Of a DNA stretch of 64,000 nucleotides, positions 32,960 through 43,889 are shown one piece after another. How positions within the stretch are numbered: the stretch's first letter is position 1; every line of letters starts with the position of its first letter. The DNA is from Poecilobothrus nobilitatus. Taxonomy: Eukaryota > Arthropoda > Insecta > Diptera > Dolichopodidae. The position numbers and the translations under genes were made by a program. The notes below the pieces were generated by a model, which had not been told where the DNA came from, made no database searches, and saw only the letters and a list, made by a program, of their open reading frames with translations. The DNA is taken from positions 123,366,552-123,430,551 of the forward strand of contig OX352773.1 of the NCBI GenBank assembly GCA_947095535.1. Direction: 5' to 3'.

Positions 32960-33470
32960 GATAAATTAAAATTAAAATATTTAAAAAATAACTAGAAGAA
33001 CGGAGCAATTCAGTTAGTCCACAAACCCATAATTTAATTACTTTCTTGGATGAAAGTAAAATTAAAAGAAAATAATAATATACTATATTTGCATACAGAT
33101 AATATCGACAGGTACTATTAATTAATAAGATCATTTCAGTAATAAATTTAGTTAACACGTTAACCGACCAATTCATCATCATCATCACACGTAATTCGAC
33201 CACTAAATCATGTTGAGTTGATATGAATTTAACAATATCAGTAATTAATTGATTTATATAAACAATAAATAAAAATAACTAAAACAACGAAGAAATTTAC
33301 TTAATCCACAAACCAATAAATTAATTAACCACTTCAACGAATAAACAATTAAAAAAATAAATCATTTCAATAGTAAATTTAGTCAATACATTAACCATTG
33401 ATTTTTCAACGAATAAGTCATGTTGAGTAGGTATAATTATTAAACTTTTAAACTAAACAAGAATAAATAA
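32960..33470 (-). repeat. Tandem repeat upstream of LINE-C endonuclease
   Basis: Two copies of a roughly 250-bp unit, about 32965-33225 and 33245-33440, share AGTCCACAAACC / AATCCACAAACC, ATCATTTCA(G/A)TA(A/G)TAAATTTAGT, CGTTAACC / CATTAACC and TCATGTTGAGT. Tandem 5' units are known in several LINE 5' UTRs as promoter repeats; that role here is inference. Confidence 0.5.
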
Positions 33471-33479
33471 GCGTATACA

Positions 33480-34303
33480 AAAAATTTTTTCTGAACTTTA
33501 TATTTGTTATTATCTAATATCTATGTGTTAGTTCTAAAATATGGTTCAGCGCTAAAATTATAGTTGAAAATTCTGTTTTTCGTGAAGTCAGAAAATCCTT
33601 CCCAAAAATTAGTTTATTGGGAAGAGGGTATGAAACGTATGCTGAATTAAAAAAAAAATCATACTTCTAACGACATGTGGAAACTAAACCTATGATGATT
33701 ATTTTATTGTCACCTTTTTAGCAATATTTATAGCTTATGCTAAAGTTCGTCGACATGGAAAATGAATGAAAATGAATAAAATTCCTTTCGACACAATTAA
33801 TCATTCAAAAGCAAGCAGTTAAGAAGGAAGTGTTATTTAGTGCAAAATAATTTTTTATTTTTAAAAGAAAAAATGAAAAGATAGTCTTTGTTTTCATAAG
33901 TTTTTTTTAAGCTATAAATTAAAAAATACTATTTTCAAAATCATTGTTCAGCGTAAAAAATAAGATTTTGAGTAATTACCTTTCCAAACGCAGCCCTTTG
34001 AAATTTCCGTTTCCTTCTTTTTTAATTATTCTAAAGCCGCTACACAATTCATCATGGATTTATAAAAATTATTTTAACGTATTTTACTTTTGAATTTTTT
34101 TTATACTGAACAAAAACGAAAAAAATATCTACTAAAAAATACTAGATACAAACACTATTTAACGAAACATATTACTTTGACATCTGCAAAAAGTGTTTAT
34201 AGCCGAATGAACTTCAGCATACCAATTTTTTCGAATGCGGAACGGACTTTTTCATTCGAACGATTTTTGCACCAGACTTCAGCATAACCATATTAATTTC
34301 TAT
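33480..34303. other. AT-rich DNA without recognised genes
   Basis: No domain recognised. AATATGGTT near 33539 and its reverse complement near 34285 could be weak inverted ends, but the match is too short to call. Confidence 0.4.
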
Positions 34304-34311
34304 ATCTTATC

Positions 34312-34846
34312 CAGGGTTGCCACTTACAAAAAGTAATTATCAACAATTTAGAAAAAAAAAGTAGCAAAAATTAAGTTAAAAAAAGTAGCAAGCATATTCA
34401 TTTCATCGAAAATATAATTCTGAAAGATAAAAAATACTAAAATACTATATAGTAAAACAAAGACGTTGTTTTCAAACATAAAATATTTTATTAATTCATT
34501 TTATATGAATTTTTTGATATAAGTTTTTCATTTTCATAGAAAACATTTTTTTTTATTATAAATAATATAACAATTTTTATTTAAGTAAATAAAAATAACA
34601 CAAATATAAAAATTATACATACAAAAACAAAATGAAATTTCTTTTGTCTTTAAAAACGTAAATTAATAAAAAAATCTAGACTGATTTAGATGCAAATGAT
34701 TAACAATGTTTACAATAGATTTGTTGTAGAATGAATGGCGTTTTGAAAATAGTCAAAAAGTAGGAAACGTGAAAATTAAGTTGCACTTTAAAATGAGGCA
34801 AAAAAAGTAGCAATTTTGCTGCTAAAGTAGCATTGTGGCAACTCTG
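34312..34846. mobile_element. hAT-like MITE with 8-bp target duplication
   Basis: The left end CAGGGTTGCCACTT and the reverse complement of the right end CAGAGTTGCCACAA are typical hAT-type termini. Subterminal AAGTAGCAA motifs occur on both sides. Flanks ATCTTATC (34304-34311) and ATCCTATC (34847-34854) form an 8-bp duplication with one mismatch. The 535-bp interior has no coding capacity. Confidence 0.8.
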
Positions 34847-35172
34847 ATCCTATCCTTTAAGGCATAGAACATATATCACAGCATATAACTAAAATATAGA
34901 TTGGCAGCTTCTCTTTCTCTCTAAAGTGTTTCCTATTCAACCATTTTCAGCCAAAAATTAACATATGTTTTAGTCTAATGCAAAGTTAGCTGTTTTAATT
35001 TTGTACAATTTATGCGTTAAAACATAAGAACATTTTATTTCTTCTAAAATCAAATACATCGAACAGTACTCAGAGTAATAGCAGAAGCAGCAATAAGAGT
35101 AATGATAATAAAAAACATAAAAGTAAAAACATAATAAATCAAATAATAGAAAAACAAGTAAAAGTAACAGTA

Positions 35173-38100
35173 AGTCGATGCAACCGACTTATTAATACCC
35201 TACACCTGAATAATTCGAATTAAATTAAAAATCCATAAGTTTTTTTGGCAGCTCCTTGAACTTCTTCCCTTTTCTGTCTTATTCAACTCGAATTTCAGGA
35301 ACGTAAAAGAGGCATCCTCTTGGGATATGATTGACACCTTTGTAAAAAATTTTAAGTTTCTATCTTTATTAATTTCGAAGATTGTTAGTCCTTGGGAGGT
35401 GTGTGTCAGGTACAAGAATCGCCACTCCAATTCATCGAATCCATCTCAGGAACATAAAGAAAACATGCCAGAACACCATTGTACTAAATTTAAAGGTTCT
35501 ACTTTTGTTGGTTTTCGAGATATGCTCGTTGCTCTTGTGCTCGTCCGGAAGTTTCCAAAATACGAACCCATGGTTCCAATTCTTTCAAATGTCAGTTTCC
35601 AATTTTACAGAAAAGGAAACATAAACGAACACCTTTGTACTAAAAATAAAAATTCTATCTTTGTTGGTTGTGGAGATATACTCGTTTACTCTGGGGCTCG
35701 TCCGGAACCTTCCAAGATTTGAACCCATGCAGCAAATCCTCACAAATATCAGAAACATAAATCAAACATGAAGGAACACCATTCTGCCTAATTTAAAGGT
35801 TATATCTTTGTTGCTTTTGGAGATAATATCATTTGCTCTGAGGCTCGTTCGGAAGCTTCCAAAATCTGAACCCAAGGACCAAATCCTCTCAAATTTCAGA
35901 GACATAAATCAAACGGGAAGGAACATCATTGTAAAAAATTTAAAGGTTCTATCTTTGTTGATTTTGGAGATAATCTCGTTTGCTCTGGAGCTCGTTCGGA
36001 AGCTTCCAAAATACGAATCCATGGTTTAAATTCTTTCAAATGTCAGTTTCCAATTTTATAGAAAAGGAAACATAACAGCACACTCTTGTACTAAAAATAA
36101 AGGTTCTATCTTTGTTGGTTGTGGAGATATACTCGTTTGCTCTGGGGCTCGTTCGGAAGCTTCCAAGATAAGAACCCATGAACCAAATCCTCTCAAATTT
36201 CAGAGACTTAAATAAAACATGAAAGAACACCACTCTGCCAAATTTAAAAGTTATATCTTAGTTGATTTTGGAGATAATCTCGTTTGCTCTGGTGCTCGTT
36301 CGGAAGCTTCCAAAATCAAAACCCATGGACCAAATCCTCTTAAATTTCAGAGACATAAATCGAACGGGAAGGAACATCATTGTACAAAATTTAAAGGTTC
36401 TATCTTTGTTGATATTGGAGATAATCTCGTTTGCTCTGGGGCTCGTTCGGAAGCTTTCAAAATCCCAACCCATGGACCAAATCCTCTCAAAGTTTAGAGA
36501 CCTAAATCAAACATGAAAGAACACCATTCTGCCAAATTTAAAGGTTATATATATCTTTGTTGTTCTTGAAGATAATCTCGTTTGCTCTGGGGCTCGTTCG
36601 GAAGCTTCCAAAATCCAAACCCATGGACCATATCTTCTTAAATTTCAGAGACATAAATCAAACGGGAAGGAACATCATTGTAAAAAATTTAAAGGTTCTA
36701 TCTTTGTTGGTTTTGGAGATAATCTCGTTTGCTCTGGGGCTCGTTCGGAAGCTTCCAATATACGAATCCATGGTTTAAATTCTTTCAAATGTCAGTTTCC
36801 AATTTTATAGAAAAGGAAACATAACAGCACACTCTTGTACTAAAAATAAAGGTTCTATCTTTGTTGGTTGTGGAGATATACTCGTTTGCTCTGGGGCTCG
36901 TTCGGATGCTTCCAAGATCCGAACCCATGAAACAAATCTTCTCAAATTTCAAAGACTTAAATAAAACATGAAAGAACACCACTCTGCCAAATTTAAAGGT
37001 TATATCTTAGTTGGTTTTGGAGATAATATCATTTGCTCTGAGGCTCGTTCGGTAGCTTCCAAAATCCGAACCCAAGGACCAAATCCTCTCAAATTTCAGA
37101 GACTTTAATAAAACATGAAAGAACACCACCCTGCCAAATTTAAAAGTTATATCTTAGTTGGTTTTGGAGATAATCTCATTTGCTCTGGTGGTCGTTCGGA
37201 AGCTTCCAAAATCCAAACCCATGGACCAAATCCTCTTAAATTTCAGAAATATAAATCAAACGGGAAGGAACATCATTGTAAAAAATTTAAAGGTTCTATC
37301 TTTGTTGGTTTTGGAGATAATCTCGTTTGCTCTGGAGCTCGTTCGGAAGCTTCTTATATACGAATCCATGGTTTAAATTCTTTCAAATGTCAGTTTAGAA
37401 AAGGAAACATAACAGCACACTCTTGTACTAAAAATAAAGATTCTATCTTTGTTGGTTGTGGAGATATACTCGTTTGCTCTGGGGCTCGTTCGGATGCTTC
37501 CAAGATCCGAACCCATGAAACAAATCTTCTCAAATTTCAGAGACTTAAATAAAACATGAAAGAACACCACTCTGCCAAATTTAAAGGTTATATCTTAGTT
37601 GGTTTTGGAGATAATCTCATTTGCTCTGGTGCTCGTTCGGAAGCTTCCAAAATCCAAACCAATGGACCAAATCCTCTTAAATTTTAGAGATATAAATCGA
37701 ACGGGAAGTAACATCATTGTACAAAATTTTAAGGTTCTATCTTTGTTGATTTTGGAGATAATCTCGTTTGCTCTGGGACTCGTTCGGAAGCTTCCAAAAT
37801 CCGAAGCAATGGACCAAATCCTCTCAAATTTTAGAGACTTAAATAAAACATGCAAGAACACACTCTGTCAAATTTGAAGGTTATATCTTTATTGGTTTTG
37901 GAGATAATGTCATTTGCTCTGGTGCTCGTTCGGAAGCTTCCAAATCCAAATCCATGGACCAAATTCTCTTAAATTTCAGAGACATAAATCGAACGGGAAG
38001 GAACATCATTGTACAAAATTTAAAGGTTCTATCTTTGTTGGTTTTGGAGATAATCTCGTTTGCTCCGGAATCATTCGGAAGCTTGAAAATCCGAACCCAT

Positions 38101-38354
38101 GGACCGATTTTGTCCAGATTCGAACTTAGCCTTCCTTTCGTAATTAGTAACCTACTACATAAATTTCATCTAGATAGCTTTATTACTTTTTAAGTTATCA
38201 TGCGAACGGACAGACGGACATCGTTAAATCGACTCAGGAGGTGATCCTGATTCAGAATATATATACATGTCCATATCTAACTCGCTTCCTTTTGGTGGTT
38301 ACAAACACCATACCAAAGTTAATATACCCTATACTTTAGGTGTAGTATAATAAT
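35173..38354. mobile_element. Satellite-bearing element inserted in P-like copy
   Basis: The left end ATTAATACCCTACACCTGAA (about 35191) and the reverse complement of the right end ATTATTATACTACACCTAAAG (near 38352) form short inverted termini. The right arm contains GCGAACGGACAGACGGACAT and TATACATGTCCATATCTAACTCGCTTCC, a sequence type I recall from interspersed repeats of higher flies; family name not certain. The interior is almost wholly the tandem array at 35330-38100. Comparison with the intact P-like copy gives the empty site near 9132. Confidence 0.65.
35330..38100. repeat. Tandem satellite, about 150-bp monomer, ~18 copies
   Basis: The landmark CTCGTTTGCTCTGG-GCTCGTTCGGAAGCTTCCAA recurs about every 147-150 bp from near 35519 to 38050. 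At least three monomer types alternate: one with CCAAACCCATGGACCAAATCCTCTTAAATTTCAG, one with TACGAATCCATGGTTTAAATTC plus AGAAAAGGAAACATAACAGC, and one with GAACCCATGAA-CAAATC plus AAAACATGAAAGAACACCA. The second type recurs at about 36010, 36760 and 37360, i.e. five then four monomers apart, giving higher-order structure. Outer monomers on the left are more diverged. Long open frames cross monomers but are period effects. Confidence 0.9.
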
Positions 38355-38989
38355 AGGCAAGAAAATTAATTTTAAAAAATAATTATTCTTGATGTAAATA
38401 TAATAAATATATGCTAAATTAACGCTTTATTAATTTTGAAATTAAAAATGTTTGATTTAAATATTATTGAAAATTAAATTATTATTGAATATTATTGAAT
38501 GTTATTGAAAATTAAATATTTTTGATTTCGTAAAAAAAAAATATAAAAGCAGAAAAAAGCGCGAAAGTTTCTTTTAGTGGGAATATTTTCGGGAGAAATT
38601 ATATAATTCAAAAACAGCTGTTACTCAAAAAATGGCTTATTTTTGTTTTGTTATTTTGCGTATCTAGTTAATATTATATCTATGACATCGATATATTACC
38701 CCAAGATAGGCAATGAAGAACACATTTTCAGTCAATTTTGAGAAACAGCTGAGTGAACTGTTCTTAGGTATTGCTTTAGTTTCCTAATAAGTGAAATAGT
38801 TTAATTTCTAACTTTTTTAACAATTTTATCACTTATTTTGTTACTTTACAAGTAGTTAAAATTTTAATAATCTTAATGAAATTAAATTTTAATTTTAAAA
38901 ATAAAATACATCAATTATTAAGTAATTAATAATAAGTAAGTAATAAACACTTAAATTGTCTTAAATGGAACTAGTTATGAGAAATTCCT

Positions 38990-39146
38990 TTATATTATTT
39001 TAATAAATATAAACAGCTGAGTGAACGAAATGTATACATACATATTATAAAATTCATATGGAGTTTTTTGACCGAATACCTTAAGATATGAAAATACATA
39101 AGAAATGAAACGACTATACTTAACTTCCCATCTATTAGTAATATAT
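38990..39146 (+). mobile_element. End fragment of P-like element family (copy 2)
   Basis: Matches 1454-1609 (AAACAGCTGAGTGAACGAAATGTATACAT through CGACTATACTTAACTTCCCATC). A further short AAACAGCTGAGTGAAC lies at about 38743. The right end, reverse-complemented, begins CATATATATTACTAATAGATGGGAAG. Confidence 0.5.
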
Positions 39147-39154
39147 ATGGCTGT

Positions 39155-41540
39155 GAATGTTAATTTGATATTTGTATTGTACGAAATTAAGAATAAAATT
39201 TATATTTTTAATTGTATTAAATAGGTTCTATATTTTATTCTTTTGACTTTCAATTACGATGCTAAAGTACGAAGTCTAGTTTTAATTAAAAAATCTATTT
39301 AAACGCATAATTTAACACAAATTATGAAATGGATGTAAATACCCACGGAATAAAAGAATTTTTCAAATCTGGTTTTCAATTATAAATTAAATTACAGTCA
39401 AATTTTCGTTTCCTCTTTTTTATATTGGAAAATAAGGGGGAAATTTAATTACATAAGCTGGTGATGTATACTCATATATGTAAGTACATATAAGTATTCG
39501 ATTTTTATTTCACTATTTTTTGCATAGTGCATACATGAATGTACATATATTGTATAAGGTAGGTATTGATTTCGTACCAAAAATTTGTACGCGAAATTTT
39601 AGCAAATATGCTTTACTCCGCTTCGTTTTTTAAAGTTGGACTCAAAATTAGAGCTATAAGCCTTAACAGAATATTTATTACATATTTTATATTTATTAAT
39701 ATTTATATACATATGAATATGTGACATTCTGAATTAGGAGATTTTAGAGTTGGATTCAAAATCAAGGTATTCCCTTTTTCCAGAATATTTTTATATATAT
39801 ATATCTAAATGCCAGATTGTGAATTAGAAGGGTTTTTAGAGTTGGATTCAAAATCAGGGAAGGCTTCCTCTTTTTCCAGAATGTGTATAGTTTGTATATT
39901 GTATCAGATATGTGATAATGAGAATCCCGCGTATGCATATATAGATATATATATTCGGAAAAGTATGTATATGTAAGTAAGTAAGTACCTTAATTTTGTG
40001 TCCAATTCTAAAATCCATCCCAATCATTTTTAACATATTTTGTACTTACATATTTAAACAGATATTTCCTTGATTTACCACTGATGCCAATATCCAAATA
40101 ATATTCAAGTTCATAAATATATTACAAATATGTAAACAATAGTTTAATATTATTTGTATTAGTTATAAATTCTTTTATCTCCATTTTATTTTATAACAAT
40201 TAATTAGTAGCACATTTGAAAAAACAAAAATAAAAATTCATATTATATTAGCATCCCGGTTCATATTATTTGTTTAAAAGAAACGTCATTAAAATTATTT
40301 TATATTTAAATATTGACCAGATGATTAAAATAAAAATAATATTTCAAGTAATAATTCGGCAGCCGAATTGTGGTGATTCCAAAAACAAATAATTTTAATT
40401 AAAGCTTTTATTTTTCGGGATTTTTTTTTTTGAGATTTTATATTATATTCGGCATTTTGTTAATTTCGGGATTTTTTTTTCAAAATTTTAAATCATTCGG
40501 AATTTTTTCGTTCAGAGTTTGTTTTTTTCAGTAAAGCGCAATAGACCCCAGCCAAAACGACGTTTTTCTGTTTTTTTTATATCTCTTAAATTGATGCAAA
40601 ATTCAAACTCCAAAATTTTTGTTAGCAGAATAATCACATAAAAATTGTCATTTATTTTCTAGCTGCATAATATAAATAAATAAACATAACATATAAATAA
40701 ATAAATTTGTTTTCACTTGTAAATATATGTATGTATATATTTAGTACTTTTAATATTTTTGAATAAAAAAAAATATCAGTACATACATATGTTACGTGTA
40801 TGTTACGAGTAATTCATTGTCTTTTATTGTTATTGAATAAAAATATATTGGTAAATTATTAAAAGTTATTTTGCTTTGATATAAAAGTTGTTGTTACATT
40901 ATTTAAACTAAGCGAATTAATTGTTGAAGTGATCGGACGTGTTTAATTAATTATTCGAACTAAAAATAAAAACATAAAAATTAAGCAAAAGTAGTAAATT
41001 CCAAAATTGTGCCGAGAAATAAATTTAACTCCAATAATAATATTATTTTTTACCAAAATCCTGGGATTACAGTCCCAAAATTAACTTAACTATTTTACGT
41101 GGGATTAAGTAAAAATTCGCGCGAATTGAATTTTAAAGTTCGCGCATGAAAAATACAAAAACAATACATACTGAGAAGTGACAGTTGTCAAAAGTCGTAT
41201 TCCACTGTCCACATTCCACAAGGATATTGCTGAATGGTAAAAATAAAATCGACATTATTTGAACCAAAGGTAAGTATTGTTAGAGTAGTACGTTATGAGC
41301 TTAACGTCTAAATAAATAGATGAAATAAATTTATATTGAGAAAGAAAATAAAGAGGGAAAGAAAAGGAAAGAAAACTTTATTTAATTTGTTTTCTTTTAC
41401 TTCAAAAATCGTCAGTTTTTTTTCTAAAATTTCCAATTTTCGTGTAGATTTTTGTAATATCCGTGTTCTTCAACCCAATTTCCATGCTGTATAAGGTCAT
41501 CTCAATACACTTAAATCAGCTATTTTAGCATTCTGACGCA
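39155..41540. other. AT-rich DNA with small tandem duplications
   Basis: No genes recognised. Three spaced copies of a unit AGAGTTGGATTCAAAATCA...TTTTTCCAGAAT occur at about 39636, 39752 and 39838, the last two about 90-110 bp apart. The rest is low complexity. Confidence 0.5.
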
Positions 41541-43290
41541 GATGAATGGACGACAATTTTGTCTTCCGAAATTATTCTTTTGTGTCGCACTTTGTGCCTC
41601 GAAGAAGGATTCCGCTTTTTATAAGAAATTATGCAAGAATTTCTGAATGTGCTGACCAAGAGGGCTGCTTTCTAGATATGAGTTGGTCCTCCTATCCTGC
41701 GAAAAATAGTATGTCAGATGGTTGTCACCTGGGGGGCTCTAACCATTGTTTGATGAGTTTCCGGCACGTCGATACGTTCAAGGGTGGTATGCTGAAAAGA
41801 TAGTATGGCGGTACAGTCATGCTAACTGGGAAGGTTTAAATAACTACTTTAAAGCCTTTTATTGGTAACTGTGTTTTAGAAACCAAAAGGTTTGGGGATG
41901 AAGATCGATATTCCACACTCTACTACATAAAGCGGAGCGCCATTTCTTGATTTAATCCTTTTCGTTTTTTGCGCGTTACCTGCTCTCTTGGCAAAATTTA
42001 TTTTAGAAAGAAGGCAGTGATGAAAGTCTTAAAAACTCTGTATACAAAAGTCTGCCGATGGAAATTACATCTGTAAGTCCTGATGGGATTACAGCCGTGC
42101 TGCTTAAAAATACCAGTTCCACTAATTCAAAACCTCTGCGCAAGCTTTTTCAACTTTCCTTTGCTTCGGGTATACACCCTACCCAGTAAAAAACTACACA
42201 AGTTCATCCCATTCCAAAAAATGTAATTCAAGCGATCCCTCTAATTACCGTCATATTGCTATTACTTTGATCCCTCCCAAAGTTATGCAGTCGATACTAA
42301 ATAGAAAGCTTACGAAATATCTGCATAGCAAAGCTTTAATTCATGACAGTCAATATGGGTTCAGAGATTATCGTTCAATAGATGATCTCATGACTTGTCT
42401 TTGCGAAACCTCAGCCTCATCATCAACGCTCTACTCTCTCTTATTTCCAATCCTATCGATAGTTTTGCAGATGATAGTATTCTTGTTGCTTTTTATCAAT
42501 TTAATAGAAGATTAAACGTCAATAATCAAATGTAAATCAAATCAAACGTCAATGTAACATCAAAAAATTCCACTGTATGTGAACTAAATAATGATTTAGA
42601 AAATTTTATATTGGGGTAAAATCTAAAAACTTTATTTAACACCTCTAAACACAGTACTCTCTAATCTCACGTAAAGTCAATACTGCAATACCTAATCTCA
42701 CATTTCTTGCAGCATGGTGAAAGTCTGAACATTGCGGGCATTAAACCATACCAAAAATTGAACTGGTCTGAACCATGTTTTTGAGGTAGCTAAGAAATCA
42801 GCAAGAGGTAGGTTCCTGTATCGCTGTTAAACCTTCTCTTCGTTTCTAGATTTGTTAACTATCTATAAAGCCTTCATCAGGCCTGAATAAAATACAATGC
42901 TCAAACAGTATTCAGATAACTAGACGAAGTGCAAAACAGACCAATTCATTTAATAAACGTTCTAATGATACCACAACTCTGGCTCCCCTAGGTCATTGAC
43001 GGATCAATGGAGCATTCACTCTATTTTATAGACATTTTGTTGGTATAGGAACTTACTTTCTTCTATGTAAAAAAAGAGGCTGCCCAAGCTAACTCTTATA
43101 CCTTAAAGATCCCACCTTAGCGCATGGAAATTCCTTTGTAATGCGTACAGCGTGAATATAGAATAGCTTGCCGGCGGAGTATTCCCTAAAATGAGCAATA
43201 ATAACGTGTTTGACATTAATAAATTCAAGAAGAACATCATCATATTTGTTCTAAATAATCTTCCTAACATCGAATAACTTCTTATATTTC
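41540..43290 (+). pseudogene. Decayed LINE-B-like copy
   Basis: Fragments appear in family order: an endonuclease-like piece at 41546-41803 (FVPRRRIPLFIRN), a reverse-transcriptase start at 42060-42270 (SPDGITAVLLKN, then NSKPLRKLF), HDSQYGFRDYRS at about 42340, IYKAFIRPE near 42860 and a C-terminal piece near 43120-43270 (HGNSFV, then FDINKFKKN). They parallel the 57930-60537 copy (NDRQYGFRSKRS; YGNSFVVRTAKMW). Numerous stops and deletions; the YADD core is lost. Confidence 0.6.
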
Positions 43291-43439
43291 CCAATTTCCT
43301 CTATTTCTATTTTCGCAATCCCCAAATCAAACAGTACATTGTACAATAAGTTTTAACATAGCCATAAAAGACACCAACAATTTCCCCTTGATAATGTCAG
43401 ATTCTTACTGACTAAACTCACCTCCACGTTTAGCCAATA

Positions 43440-43850
43440 TAATGGGATGAAACCCTTACCTGCTGACGCAGTATAATGGCTAGTAGAGATAAGAGTGGAT
43501 AGGAAATGGATGCGGAAACATTGAATTGGGAGTGGGACTGTAAGGAAACAAGGAATCCGCCTATTATTACCACTATTTTGCTAACAGTGACTACAGTCGT
43601 AACAACAGTTACAACAAGCATTGGCATATAACACCTTACTGCATGAGGTAATTATTGAAGGCAAACCCCACTGTCACTGCAGCAGCTATTATTATTGGTA
43701 TTAGTATTTTTATTAATATTATTATTATTTTACTACAGAGTCAGGGCTATCAGTGGATTACAACGTGTGGTAGTTTATAACACCTTCCTGCATGATATAA
43801 CCAAATATAGAGCTCCACTGTAGCAGCCATTATTAGTATTATCATTATTA
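43440..43850 (-). repeat. Dispersed R repeat, reverse orientation
   Basis: Reverse complement of the repeat at 12690-12987: GGCGGATTCC, ACAGTCCCAC, then GCTGC-ACAGTGACAGTGG...CCTTCAATAATTACCTCATGCAG. A second partial unit is at 43760-43840. ATT runs follow to 43890. Confidence 0.55.
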
Positions 43851-43889
43851 TACAACTATTATACAACTATTATAATTATAATTATTATA

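Larger units (their letters stand above)
34880..38690. mobile_element. P-like element copy 2, invaded by satellite element
   Basis: The left part (34880-35165, from CATATAACTAAAATATAGAT) aligns with 8844-9135 of the intact copy and the right part (38356-38690) with 9132-9170 and 9365-9992 (GATGTAAATATA, AACGCTTTATTAATTT, TGTTACT-AAAAAA-TGGCTTA). The two parts are separated by a 3.2-kb insertion at about 35173-38354 that is absent from the intact copy. No 8-bp duplication is obvious at the outer edges of this copy. Confidence 0.7.

Noticed and set aside
32946..33203. 85-codon minus-strand frame as a membrane protein
   Set aside because: Hydrophobicity comes from AT-rich repeat sequence; it overlaps the tandem repeat upstream of LINE-C.
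33539..34290. Possible DNA transposon with AATATGGTT ends
   Set aside because: Only nine bases match and no flanking duplication was found.
35330..38100. Long open frames in the satellite as a repeat protein, or the array as a CRISPR
   Set aside because: The frames follow from a period divisible by three and appear on both strands without start context or domain. The repeats are contiguous 150-bp monomers without unique spacers.
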